Source: Basidiobolus ranarum
Lineage: Eukaryota > Basidiobolomycota > Basidiobolomycetes > Basidiobolales
Reading direction: 5' to 3'
Assembly: GCA_040143965.1 (NCBI GenBank)
Contig: JASJQH010000036.1
Location: forward strand, 1 to 41,762
DNA length: 41,762 nucleotides
A program made the position numbers and the translations under genes. The notes under the pieces were generated by a model. That model was not told the DNA's origin. It was given only the letters and a program-made list of their open reading frames with translations, and did no database searches. This document shows, one piece after another, positions 11,230 to 23,096 of this stretch. Position 1 is the first letter of the stretch. The number at the start of each line of letters is the position of its first letter.

Positions 11230-14200
11230 ATGTCAGATCCCGTATCTCCACACAAGGGATCCCATATTTCCATTCCAATAAGTTCCCCCAAGGATCTAAA
11301 CACCCCAACTTCTTCTTATACTTCCGCTGTTTCCTATGGTGCTAGTTTTAAAAGAGGAGGGCTTCCACGTCCTTGTTTCTCTTCTCCAGGTGAATCAACT
11401 GCAGGTAGAATACTGATTCTTTCCTGAATCTAATTTTTAAATTAGATATCTAATAAGCTCTTTGTCGTTGATCAAGTAGCTAGTCCTTCTAGGTCTTTTC
11501 CCGCATCTGTCATCCGCTCTCAATCATTGGCACTAGGCAACATTGCTTTACAGGAGGAAGAAGAGGAATCTTCCGAAGGTCAGATACAGAGTAATCTCTC
11601 CTTACTTTTGAACTCTACAAGTGAAGAGAACGCGGATGTATCCAATAAAAGTGATATCGAAGAACATAGACGTAGTGAAAGCTCTTCCATGGCACCCTCA
11701 CGAAAAAGTTCTTTTGATTCGTTACGAAAACGCTTGAGCTTCTCTTCGGCCCATGCTTCTGAAAGCACCGGCTTGTTAAACAATTCTACTGCACAAGGCT
11801 ATACCGGGAGAAATGAGCGTTCCAAGAGCCGTCTATATAAGGTCGGTTTCTCAGTCTATATTTTATTCGTCGTAATAATTATAGTAAGCGACTAGTTTTA
11901 TTAATCGTTTTTTACAACTCAATAGCCAAATGAGAGTCTGAAAGATTTATTACTACGACCAGTCTATTGTATTCCAGCTGTAGTGTTGGGGCTTATTCTC
12001 AATTTGTTGGATGGAATGTCATATGGTATGTTGTAGGTGATTCCAGATTATAGCAATATCGGGGCTAAGAATATTTCTTAGGTCTTATTAGTCTTCCGCT
12101 ATCTTCTCCAAATTTTGAGAAGTTTGGGCCCGATGGCTTGTCCATGTTTCTTATCAGGTTTTTATAAAGATCACTTTGTTTATTCTAATCCAAGCGGATG
12201 CCTAACATTTGACTTTCAGTACCGCGATTTGTCAAGTAGTTATGTCCACCGGTAGTGGATTTCGAGGAGGAAACGGTAGTATGATGATTGAAGGTACCTG
12301 CGATAAACATACGAATTATATATACAGTGAGCGATATTAATTTATTTACTATTGCTAGTTATCCCATTTCTTTATTTGATGTACGATATGAGTATTCTGA
12401 TTTGCGTCCGACACAACGAAGAGTAAGCTAATATATTGCATTAGGTGTGACATAATCATCAAGGACTTGGGCGAAGACAACCCTCCTGCAGTCATTGCGA
12501 CCGTTATGGTAGCCTATGCTCTTAGCTCAATGGTGACTGGACTAGCATTCCTATTGTTAGGTATTTTCAAGGTAACTCATTAGTACACCACTATCTATCC
12601 TTTATTATTGTTACTTAATCACAAGTATAAACATATAGCTCGGATCACTAGTTGAATTCTTTCCAAGACACATTCTCGTTGGATGTATTGGTAGGAAATG
12701 GCTCAGTTGACATTGGTTCCTATGCGATTATGTTGTGTTGATCAAGATCTTTCCAATTCATATAGGTGGTGTAGGTTACTTTTTGATCCAAACTGCTGTC
12801 GAAGTTTGTGGACAAGTAAAATTGCACGCAAGCTGGGAGACTATTGTGTCATTATTTGAATGGCACACTTTCCTACTCTGGTTTTCTAGTTTGTCCTTGG
12901 CGTTACTCTTGAGAGGAATGGAAAAGAAGATTGAACATCCTATGTTTGTGCCATGCTTTTTTATGGTCGTTCCGATTGTATTCTATAGTGTAGTCTTTAT
13001 CGGTGGATTTGATCTGGAGAGTTTAAGAAAAGCTGGATGGCTTTTCCCGCTCCCTGATTCTAGCGTCCCATTCTATGACTTTTATACTCGCTTTGGTAGC
13101 TTTCTGCTTCACAAAATTCGACGACACAATCACAAAACTAATGCAAGCCTTGAATATTCCTAGATTTCTCACAAACTAGCTGGTATTCCATCGTGAAAAC
13201 TATTCCCGCTATGCTATCTCTTACCTTCTTCGGTAATTCTATATTTTAAGAAGCACATCATAAGCAATGTTACTTATGACTTGACTTTAGGTATACTTCA
13301 TGTGCCCATCAATGTTCCTGCTTTGGCCGTCTCCACCAATGAGGACAGTATTGATACCAACCGTGAGTTGATATGCCATGGTGTTGCTAACTTCCTATCT
13401 GGAGCAGCTGGATCCTTCCAAAGTTAGTATTTATATATTGATTCTGCCCAATTTCTCAAATTAATGACTGATTTCTCTGGTTATTTCAATAGATTACTTG
13501 GTATACTCTAACAGTATCCTTTTCATTCGCTCTGGTGGAGATAGTCGCTTGGCCGGCTACATGCTTGCCGGTGCTACTATGATCGTATTCTTTATGGGAC
13601 CCCAGATTGTCGGATATATTCCTGTCATGGTTGTCGGAAGTTTGATTTATCATCTTGGATTTGAATTGATGAAAGAAGCTGTTGTTGATACTTTGGGAAT
13701 TGTGCATCCGTTGGAGTACTTTACCATATGGGCAATCGTCATTGGCATGGCAGCATTCGGATTTGTCGAGGGTATATTCCTTGGTATCTTGTTGGGATGT
13801 ATCTTTTTTGTTGTTACATACAGCACGAGAAATCCTATTAGGCACACATATACTGGTGTCACTGCCAAAAGTACCATTCGTAGATTGTATCGTCAAAGAA
13901 AATTCCTCGACCAAGTTGGTGCTCAAATTCAAGTGTTGAAGTTGCAAGGATTCATGTTCTTTGGTACCATTAACTCCGTCGAAGCGAGCATTAGAGATTT
14001 ACTTTCGAAGCATCAATGGCAGATCAACCCCATTAGATTCTTGATTCTAGATTTCCATCTAGTCAACGGAATTGATTTCAGTGCAGCGGAGGCCTTTGTG
14101 CGTGTAAAGAGACTATTGAGAGCAAAAGATATCTATATGGTGATTAGCGGAGTGAACTATCATTCAGATTTAGGCAAAGCCCTACGTGCCGTAAGAATTT

Positions 14201-14913
14201 GGGGAAATGATGATGAAGATGATATTCAAAACTTTGATCATCTCAACGAAGCATTAGAATGGTGTGAGAATATTTTGCTCCAGGCATATTACAAGAATAA
14301 ATCACACACCCTGGAACCGAAGAAAAAGACCATTGACATTACCGAAAGTCAAAGACAGGAAGTACCACCCCCTATGGATAACTCACTGGTTTCAGTTCGT
14401 CAGATGCATCTTTACGAGGCCGCTCATAATGCTTTGCAAGGTGACAGTCATGCTTATACCAATTTCCCTCAACCTCTGGCCCTTCTTTTGCAAGCTTTCC
14501 AAGAAATTTCTGGCTCCAATGAAGAATTCCTATTCCGTCTTAGTTCACACTTTGTCCAATGGGAGGTCGCCCAAGGAACTGTTGTTTGGGCTCAAGGAGA
14601 CGAACCAGAGGCCCTGTTCCTCGTAGAACAAGGCCTCCTACGAATGAATGTAGAGAAGGCTAATGCTACCAAGGTAGTTGAATCAGTACTACCTGGAACC
14701 ATGGTAGGCGAGCTTGGTTTCTTCTCCCAAAGACCTCGAGGTAGTACTTTAGTGGCGGAACGGGATTCAGTGTTATGGAAACTTTCCAAAGCTGAATTTG
14801 AAAAATTGTGTGAAGAAGAGCCTGCATTAACCGTGAAATTCATGAGACTTGCTCTTGCCTATTCCGCTGAGGGATTGAAAACCATGACTACTCACGCTTT
14901 TCATTTGATATAA
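11230..14913 (+). CDS. SulP-family transporter with STAS and cyclic-nucleotide-binding domains (YGR125W/Vsb1-like)
   Basis: The protein belongs to the SLC26/SulP anion-transporter superfamily and to the fungal subgroup with yeast YGR125W (Vsb1), which is linked to vacuolar storage of basic amino acids. A long serine-rich, acidic N-terminal tail (11230-11404, then from 11477) precedes the membrane core. The core is split by many short introns and includes [40 protein letters not shown] and [16 protein letters not shown]. The last exon (about 13491-14913) carries the final helices, a STAS domain ([17 protein letters not shown], then [16 protein letters not shown]) and a C-terminal cNMP-binding fold with [19 protein letters not shown]. 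It is the first of two co-directional genes. The junction near 11837-11924 has two in-frame options, so I do not give a total length. Family assignment is firm; vacuolar location and substrate are inferred from the yeast relative. Confidence 0.9.
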
Positions 14914-15776
14914 TATTAGGAATTTTGTTGCTACATCAGCAGTTCTCAATATACACACCACTTTAACTATTTCTTTTATTGCATGATACGAAGCTAGATT
15001 ATAAATAAACATGATAATGTCCAATCTGCCTTTATATTACTCTTTCAACATGATTCAATTCTATTTTTTTTCTTGTTGAATTCTTGAGAAATGAGTTTAA
15101 TTATAGGAACAAACCTAAAGTGCACGAGTAAGTGAGCATCCTGATGTTGAGATGTTAAGAATATAGAACCAGATGTACGGACTCCAAACCATTATATTAC
15201 GAATAATGTATAAAAAGATTTACAACGGAGTAGGAAAGTTAACGGTTCAAACTGGTATTGGAGTTATAGAACCTAATCTACTCAGAAATGATCTTCTATA
15301 GTACAAAAAAACTCGAACTGACTAAATATTGCGCTGTCTATGACTTCCACTATGAAACTGTAAGAAAAGCGGGAGTCACACATAGTCACTTGATTTGATG
15401 GTGTTTCGAGCATAAACTGGAGAAGTTTGATGTGTTCCGAAAATATTGTATTTTCATATACTGACATCATTCAAATCATGATGCGTAAGTATTGTTGGGT
15501 TACTTCTCGAATGATTTTTCATTTCTACATACGCAATGCAATTGTTAGTACAGTCTACATCAATCAAATCATGATCCAGGGATGCGATTGCCAATTATAC
15601 ATTTAAGCCTAGGTTGGGAAATTTATTTAATTCAAGCTTTAACTTTTCCAGTTACTGTCGTATTATATCAGTTCTTATGAACTTTGACAAATAAGAATAG
15701 TTTTATAACTCGATAGTTCACTTGAATTTCCTTTCTGTACTGTTTTTATCCCCGTCAATCGAAATATGCCTTTTAG
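14914..15776. other. Intergenic region between SulP-cNMP and SMG6-like genes
   Basis: This 0.86-kb AT-rich gap separates two genes on the same strand. It should hold the 3' end of the first and the promoter of the second. The word TCAAATCATGAT occurs twice, near 15470 and 15560. I see no gene; a 62-codon minus-strand frame at 15282-15470 has no recognisable feature. Confidence 0.5.
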
Positions 15777-18700
15777 ATGGAAGAATATAATAACGCAAGA
15801 GAAAGACCTATTTTATTGGTTGAGGCCGAAGATGCCACAGTCAAACTTGATAAAACGTAAGTCTATTTTCTCTCGAGATATCCCCAAGCTTGCTAAAATA
15901 TTGACTCTATTTACGTGTAAATAGGACCCAACAATCTAGCACCTCGCGAAAGCGTAACGAGAAACGCTCGAAAGTAAATAAGAACAAGAAATCTACCTCA
16001 AATTCACAAAAAGACAAACGTCCTGAAGAGGGATCCCTTCTTGTCCCGAATCTACAACGGAGATTTCATTTGTTGAAAAGAAAGCCATCAATCTTGGTGA
16101 ACGGACTAACTCCTCGCGAGAAGAGCCAGGAAACCCCTCCCCTAAGAGCATTAGAAAAAGAAGTTCGCGTTCCAACGCGAAGCAAAAGAAGGGCACGAAA
16201 GATTTATCCCATGAAGAGATGCAGGTGTTCTCGAGGGGTGAGAAGAAAGGGAATGCTTCTCGACTTTGGGCTCCTGATTCCCAACCAACAGTAATTTCTA
16301 ATAAGTGTGTTTTGTGGTTTTGATTTGAAGTAACAGTCAGCAGGTGCTAAATTCTTGCCACTCCTTAATAGAAAAGTGGATGGACCTTCTCTACAGGCAA
16401 CTCAAAATGAAGCACCTTCAAAAACAACGAGTCAAGCTAAGCAAGCTTCTAATCAGAAAGAGAGTTCAACTCCGCTTCAAAAATACTGTGGAGAGTTGAA
16501 AAAACTGGAACAGCAAGTTGGGCACTACGTTGAAAAAATGCAGTATCCCAATGAATGGGAGAAAACCCTTTCTTTCCATGCTAGGTAGCTAATATCATTC
16601 TAAAGTTGCGATTGGAATTCTTGAACTCACCTCTTTTTAGGCTGACTTCAGTTTATCGAAAGGTGATTACTCTTGATTATGAGTTTTCAGTTAAGCATGA
16701 CATAGAGCAAAGAATGTGGAAGTTGGGCTTCTATTCCATCATTGAGAAGTTCCGCAAGTTGATTCAGGTTTGTTGTTTTGCATTAAGTGCTATTCTTTGC
16801 AAAATGCTCATTGTCCAATATAGTCAGATCAGGATGTTGAGTGGAACAGGAGACATCTTGTGGATGTATTCCAAACCTTCTTGAAGCAAAGCGGCCATTT
16901 CTATTCAAATCTCTTGAGTAAAACGCAAAGAAGTATGGAGAGATGTTATAGCTCGACTAAAGAAACAGGTAGCGTAGCCTCTAAGCACTCCTGCGGAGAC
17001 ATATTACTAATTGTTTAAATCACAGAGCAATCCAACCACGGACAAAAAAGAATCAGCCAATACAAACAAAGTTATCACCGAAGTATAACGTTTCTTGGAG
17101 ATATCGGTAATTTTGCATTCTATATAGTTTACCTTACTTTTTGCTAACACGCCTGCAGCTCGATACAAAACCATGTATTCTGGCCTGAAATCTAAGAACT
17201 GGTCATTGGCAAAAAGCATCTATACTAAAGCTGCGGCACTCTCTCCCAACAATGGTAAGTGGTACATTGAACTAGCGGTTGTTGCTAATACTAATTCAAG
17301 GGGAATCAGGGAAATCTTACAATCAAATGGCGATAATAGCAACATACGAAAAAAACCCTTTTGACAATGTCTATTTCTACTATAGAAGGTAAAACCCCAT
17401 TCACAAACTGTTGATTTCCAAAATTAATCATTGCCTGCATGAAAAGCTTGTCTGTCCCTCATCCGTTTATTAGCGCTCGAGAAAGCCTGGCGATCATTTT
17501 TGAGCAAAACCGGCAGCACTTGGTTGAGAAAGTGGGATCAAAACAACGAGTCGAAAAGTTCTCTTCTACGATGCGAAAGAAAACCGACGCAGCTCTTTTC
17601 AAGCCAGACGGAGAAGGCCTGCAATTGCTATATGATATTTTCGTCAGAATCCAAGGTATTCTTTTTACTAAGATCAGGTATGTTGCAATTGACTTTCTTC
17701 TAGTGCATGATATTTTGTTCATCCTCATAATACCTAGCATGGAAACATTTCCAGAGTTGAGAAACCTCGTTTTATATCTATTTGAGCATGCCCTGGATCA
17801 TGAATCTGGATTTGCTAGCATGAGAACCAACGATGCAATACTCAAGATGGAGACAATGAGCTTCTTTAATTTATATGGATTTTCTGTTCCTGGCAAGTTG
17901 CCTTCCACATACTTTGAGAATTGTTCGATTTTTATTTATAGTTGATATATGCATAGAACCCCCAGATTTTTCTTCAAAAGACATGATGGCGTATGCTACA
18001 GCTTTAGTTTTTCTGTTAGATTTCTCTATTTTGATCATGAAAGCATGTAGTACGGAACTGAATCACCAGAGCACTAGCAACAACTCAATCAAGGGGTTGG
18101 CTTCCAATGAACGCATAGTATCTCTTCTCCAATACGTAGCGCTACTAGCCAGGTGGTTAGTCTTAAACATCGAATCTTGGATTTGGATAAATGAGTACTA
18201 CGATAACGATGCGATGATTTCATTATATCCAGAATTCCCCCAGGTATGACTTTTTGTTATTCACTTGCATATCAACGCATAACCAAACTTAACTTTGTTT
18301 ATCGGGAATTCCCTAGACATTTAAACAGTTCTGGAGTTGTATGACCCTTTTAGCAAACAGTTTGAAGCAGCTAAGTTCTAACTTTGAGGACAAACCTCTG
18401 CTTGAATATGAAGACTTTGAAATTCAGCAATTGCCCGAATTTAAATTTATCAATGGATTTGCGCCTCTTTGTGAAAACTCTCCAAACACAATTCATTTGT
18501 ACCTTGAGCCTTTGAGCGATTTGTTTACTCCTTTCGATGCATCTGAGAGCGATTTCTCAGGTTCATCTGATTCTGAAGAGGAAGAATCACCTTATGAAGA
18601 AAGCATTGCCTCGAGTCAAGATACAGGTTTGTTTTTATTCAGCTACTCCGAGAACGCTTTCTTTTTACTTAAGTATGCAAACTTACTAAAAATTGGAATA

Positions 18701-19948
18701 GAAGAACTATTGCACATCAGGGTACTGTCCATTTTGAAGGATTTGGATTATCTAGCGGCGTTAAGTGTATGTGTTGTATGGCAGATATACTCGTGTTTTG
18801 AAAACAGTACTGACAATCTGATCTAACAACTACTAGAAACCTGAGATCTTCCATTATGACTCTTTCTCGCATATGTTCGAGACCAGTCTCATATCTAAAA
18901 CCCCTCCCACTGAGATGAGCCCTTCCAAGGCCCCACATAGAGTTATAAGTATTGATATAACAAAACCCAAGGTAAGAATGAGCACTCTTTTTTCATCAAT
19001 GGCGCGAACTAAGTCATGACTTATTAGGCTATGAAGCAAATTGAGCCTGAAAACTTCAGTGAAGAAGAAGGAGATGAGAAGAACACTAACGACCTTGAAG
19101 TATTGGATGAAATGGTCGAAGAGATCAGAAAAGAAATACATTCGAAGATATCTCTTGAAACAGATGACCCTGATAATGATACGATTGGGAATCTCAAGGT
19201 ATGTACGCATTCTCTAGATAAATCACTCTAAAGTGGATTCTTATGTCTCAAATCAATTAACTAGGCCCGGAAAGATGAGCTGTTGGCCCTAACAGAGCTT
19301 CGTTCTCAAATGCAGCTAGAGAATCCTCGCAAAACAGCACACGGAATCCGATTGAAATCAGATTACACGATTGTTATATTTGATACAAACAACTTTGTCT
19401 CGGAGTTACGATTGATCCAACGACTTCATCGAACCCAAAAATTTGTCATTTCTGTTCCTTTAGTGGGTAGGTGTATCATGTAAACATGAAAAATCCTATA
19501 AATTCTAACAAAATCACTAGTTTTCACAGAACTTGAGGGCCTAAAAAAGAACACCAGATCCACCCTAGGCCCAAAGGCTCAACGCGCTCTAGAATGGTTA
19601 GAAAGCGAATTCCTGCAGCAGCGAAACCAAGCGAAAACCTACCTCCGGGCTCAAACTAGCAAAGGAAATTTCCTCAGGGATATCACCTTACGTAATGAGC
19701 TTTGGCATGATCAAACAGATGGTGTGAACATCTCGGCCAGAAGCGCGATAAACGATGATGTCATCCTACAATGCTGCTTGTATTTCATTAACAATAACCA
19801 GGAATCGGGATATCATAACCCTGTGGTTTTAGTGACGAATGATGTGAATATGCGTTTGAAAGGGTATGCAAAGTATATTCCTGTGGCCACAGTTTTTGAG
19901 TTTCGTAAGAGGCTACGCATCGATTGCGGAATTAATATATCTCGATGA
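15777..19948 (+). CDS. SMG6-like: EST1/SMG6-like protein with C-terminal PIN endonuclease domain
   Basis: SMG6 (EST1A) is the nuclease of nonsense-mediated mRNA decay that cuts the message near the premature stop. The likely start is the ATG at 15777 (MEEYNNARERP), followed by a basic, disordered N-terminal part whose splicing I could not settle (15925-16345). The EST1 14-3-3-like/TPR module runs from about 16600 to 18900: LTSVYRKVITLDYEFS, GDI-ARYKTMYSGL, AKSIYTKAAALSPNNGKWY, NPFDNVYFYYR and SLSVPHPFISARESLA. An acidic linker with a likely coiled coil follows. The PIN domain (about 19350-19948) starts TIVIFDTNNFVSEL and continues FTELEGLKK, LRAQTSKGN, NDDVILQCC and VTNDVNMRLKG. All three catalytic aspartates are visible (DTN, NDD, ND). 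The PIN half matches animal SMG6 better than the yeast Esl1/Esl2 proteins as I recall them. Many introns; only some junctions are certain. Confidence 0.87.
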
Positions 19949-20311
19949 CATCTTCGAGGCCGTTTACGACGCGAGTAATTGCCTTTGCGTTCAAGCCATC
20001 TCTTGATCGTTTTAAAAAACGAATCTTTTTAATAATTTGAAATAAAATCTTATCTCTGTCTATTAAGCGTTTGTTCATCTTCTGGTACTTGACCCAGTTA
20101 CCGGCTATTCTGTTACTGCAATTGTGTGTAAATGTTTATTTATTTCGAGTGCATATTTACTTCCAGTTTGATACAAATAGAGTCCTATTTTTCATGTAAT
20201 ATTTACGTTATTAACATAAGCATATATTTATATATATACAAATCGTTTTCGCTGCATACTAACTTCCGAGAGCAGGTTGTGCCTTATAAGAATCGTCTAT
20301 ACCGTGAAGGC
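19949..20311. other. Convergent spacer between SMG6-like and KpsF-like genes
   Basis: These 363 AT-rich bases lie between two tail-to-tail genes and should hold both polyadenylation regions. No ORF with recognisable content is present. Confidence 0.5.
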
Positions 20312-21310
20312 TTAAAACGTCTTGGCTAGTAGCTCAGCTGTAATCAATCCTTGAGGTTTGTGAAATTTATCTAAAACCGGTAAGACACTAATAGAGTTTG
20401 AATTCTCTTGAAAGATTCTCAAAGCTTCATCTGCCATATCATCCGCAAAGCATGAAACTGGATCTGGAGCCATCACATGTTTCGCCTGTAGTTGAAAGAA
20501 TTGCTCACGAAATTCTAATGAGCGGCGAATTTCTTCATCATGAATTATTCCAATGACGGATTCTCCAGCTTCGTCCAAGACTAGAGTGGCTCCACAACGT
20601 TTTCTCATTGACACTGACAGAACTTCTGCCATACAGGTATCTTGACTTACTGCTGGCACATCCTCAAATCTATACATAATATCCTTCACTTTGAGTGTCA
20701 ATTTTTTACCTAAAGATCCACCGGGGTGATTCAAAGCGAATTGCTGAGCGGTGAATACTCGGAGCTTCATCAAAGTCATAGCAATGGCATCACCCAGGGC
20801 CAAGGCTACTGTGGTAGAAGAGGTAGGAGCGGGCACATGAGGACAGGCCTCAGACTGGACATATCCATCTATCCAGGCGTCACATTTCTGCGCCAATAAA
20901 GATTGCTTATTTCCACCTAGACCGAGAAGCTTTACACCTCTTTTTTTGAAAGAAGGTATCACACGAAGTAGCTCCTCGGTGTTTCCAGTGTAACTAAGTG
21001 CAAGAACTACATCTTTGGCTTGAACGAGTCCCAAATCTCCATGAAGAGCTTCGGTAGGATGAAGAAATACAGCTACACTTCCGGTACTCTGTAGAGTAGC
21101 AACGATCTTCTGAGCAATTTTCCCAGATTTTCCCACTCCAGTTACTATGATTTTACCTCCTTTATCCAGGGACTTTTGTAGCAAGTAAATCACCCGACTA
21201 AAACTGACGGTGTCTTGAGCGATACGTGCTGCACAGTCGAGAACTGCATTTCCTTCATGATTCAATACACGTACAGCTTCACCAACAATCTCATCGATAT
21301 ACATTAGCAT
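20312..21310 (-). CDS. KpsF/GutQ-type arabinose-5-phosphate isomerase (SIS + tandem CBS domains)
   Basis: This family interconverts D-ribulose 5-phosphate and D-arabinose 5-phosphate, the first step toward KDO in Gram-negative bacteria. The ATG at 21310 gives a 332-residue protein; E. coli KdsD is 328. The frame stays open upstream to a TTG at 21367, but a eukaryotic start there is unlikely. The SIS domain covers about 1-205, with TGVGKSGKIA, HPTEALHGDLGL, SYTGNTEELL, SEACPHVPAPTSSTT and FALNHPGGSLG. Four residues reported as important in KdsD (K59, E111, E152, H193, from memory) appear here as K61, E113, E154 and H195, all shifted by two. Two CBS domains follow (about 208-270 and 275-332). 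The gene has no intron, unlike nearly all its neighbours. Fungi are not known to make KDO, so the substrate is open; the product could feed arabinose or erythroascorbate metabolism. Enzyme family is firm, role inferred. Confidence 0.93.
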   Translation of the reverse strand: MLMYIDEIVGEAVRVLNHEGNAVLDCAARIAQDTVSFSRVIYLLQKSLDKGGKIIVTGVGKSGKIAQKIVATLQSTGSVAVFLHPTEALHGDLGLVQAKDVVLALSYTGNTEELLRVIPSFKKRGVKLLGLGGNKQSLLAQKCDAWIDGYVQSEACPHVPAPTSSTTVALALGDAIAMTLMKLRVFTAQQFALNHPGGSLGKKLTLKVKDIMYRFEDVPAVSQDTCMAEVLSVSMRKRCGATLVLDEAGESVIGIIHDEEIRRSLEFREQFFQLQAKHVMAPDPVSCFADDMADEALRIFQENSNSISVLPVLDKFHKPQGLITAELLAKTF

Positions 21311-22958
21311 CTTGATAATAACGTTGTATTTTGTTCTGTAGAGGATAGTGGTAATGTTGAGAACCAAGTGTGGGGCATTGCCAATTTATAGCAGATCTTG
21401 AAACCAAGTTTACAAATAATTTGAATTCATGGAGCACCTTCGATTGATTATCCAGAAAAGCCTCCATATCATTGAACAGTAAGCAAAAGGTCCATCGGAT
21501 AGATTTGATGATGCTCTGTTATGAATCGCACGCAAATTGAAAATGAATCTGATGGGTTCGCAATCTCAAATCGATTATGCATTGTCTTTCAATTATGCTC
21601 TTTCAAAAGCTGCAGATAGTAAGTGTTCATTCATGCCTGTATCTTCCAATTTAACTCGATGATACTTCGTGGGTTTGATTTGACATTTGTGCTTACCCCT
21701 TCATATGCTCTAATAGGCATTATTCTGTGGTTCTCTTGGTCACCTAACTGGTTCAATGTATCTGAGTTCTCATGATTGTCACGGAAGCATCGAGGCATAA
21801 TGATAACATCTTAGACCTTCTCAATCTCCGTTGGTGCATATTTTTAACTAGTCTTATCCTTCTATCGTATCAAGAATACTGACATACCTTCCAGGAAGGA
21901 TTATTTTTAGCATTACACTGAATACACACGATCTGAAGTCTATACCCACTTCTTCCACGATACTGACATCAAAGCCAAGTGTCCTCGATTTACCAGCTAC
22001 TCGATGGCTAACCTAGTCATGGAGTCCCAGATGCACGTGCTCATTCCATCCATGGCAAGCGGAGACGATTGTCGATTTTGATCCAAGCTGAGCACTAGTA
22101 CTTACGGGTTTAAAACCTCAACGGTATGCATATAGATGGTTTTCTAGAATATGATGGATCTGGCACTTTCACTGCTGAGATTTCAAACGCGACTAGTCAC
22201 ATTTACAGTTTGTATTTCCAATCGATTTTCCATCGAGGGTAGTTCGTCCAGTTGTGATCAAATCAATAATGAAACTATTTAGTAGATCGATGCCAGGCCG
22301 TGAAATCCACCCAAGTGATTAAAATACTATAATCATCCCGATGCTTGATTGCTCAGTATTGGTTTGAAAGACACTCATCTTGATCGTATCGATTTGAGGA
22401 CATAAGCATGTCGTCATTTAGTTACAATTCGATCTACTTTATTAACCTTGAAAGTAAGTCTACCATGGTCGATGGTTGTTTGTAATAGTATGATCGATCC
22501 ATGAGTACGAAATGGAAAGTCAGAAGCATTCCCCATAGACTTGATCGCTAGATACGACATGTCATTCACAGCGATTGAGGGTATGAACCAGAGATACGCT
22601 GAGATGCATGGTCTGGGAAGCCTCCTTCAAAAGATGGGCCATCCAACGAATACCTAACTTGCATGACAGATCTAACTTGTGTGTATTCCTCCACCTAATG
22701 CTGGTTTGCTGAACAAACCCAATTTCGTACGTAGTCTGGGTCGAGGGGTTTGGAATGATAAACATGTTGCCCAAAGCCATGAGGGATTTTTAAACAAAGT
22801 TACTTCGGGTGATTTTTAAATACCAACCAATTGTTGAATACTCGTACAATCACTTTCATCAAAGTGTATCGTATACATGGTATTGAATATGCAACTAAAT
22901 CATCGGTGGCATGAATCCCTATGGATTTAATCTTGAGACAAAGTTTTTCAATATTGTA

Positions 22959-22976
22959 CCTCCCTCCCTCCCTCCA
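22959..22976. repeat. Short (CCTC)n pyrimidine tract
   Basis: About four tandem CCTC units stand out against the AT-rich background of the gene-free interval. Confidence 0.75.
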
Positions 22977-23082
22977 CTCGAAGTCATTAGAGACCTGTAA
23001 CAAAAGTTCATCAAATGTCATAATAAATTGACATATGAGCTAATCCAACAATCCCATTATTATCCTAGTTTGTCTCACTCAG

Positions 23083-23096
23083 AATAATAATAATAA
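23083..23096. repeat. Short (AAT)n tract
   Basis: About four to five AAT units lie in tandem in gene-free DNA. Confidence 0.7.

Noticed and set aside
13486-13947. A 153-codon minus-strand frame
   Set aside because: It is antisense to the SulP membrane and STAS coding exon, which is clearly supported by homology.
21311-21367. Upstream extension of the KpsF-like protein to a TTG at 21367
   Set aside because: A TTG start is unlikely in a fungal nuclear gene, and the ATG at 21310 already gives the usual family length.
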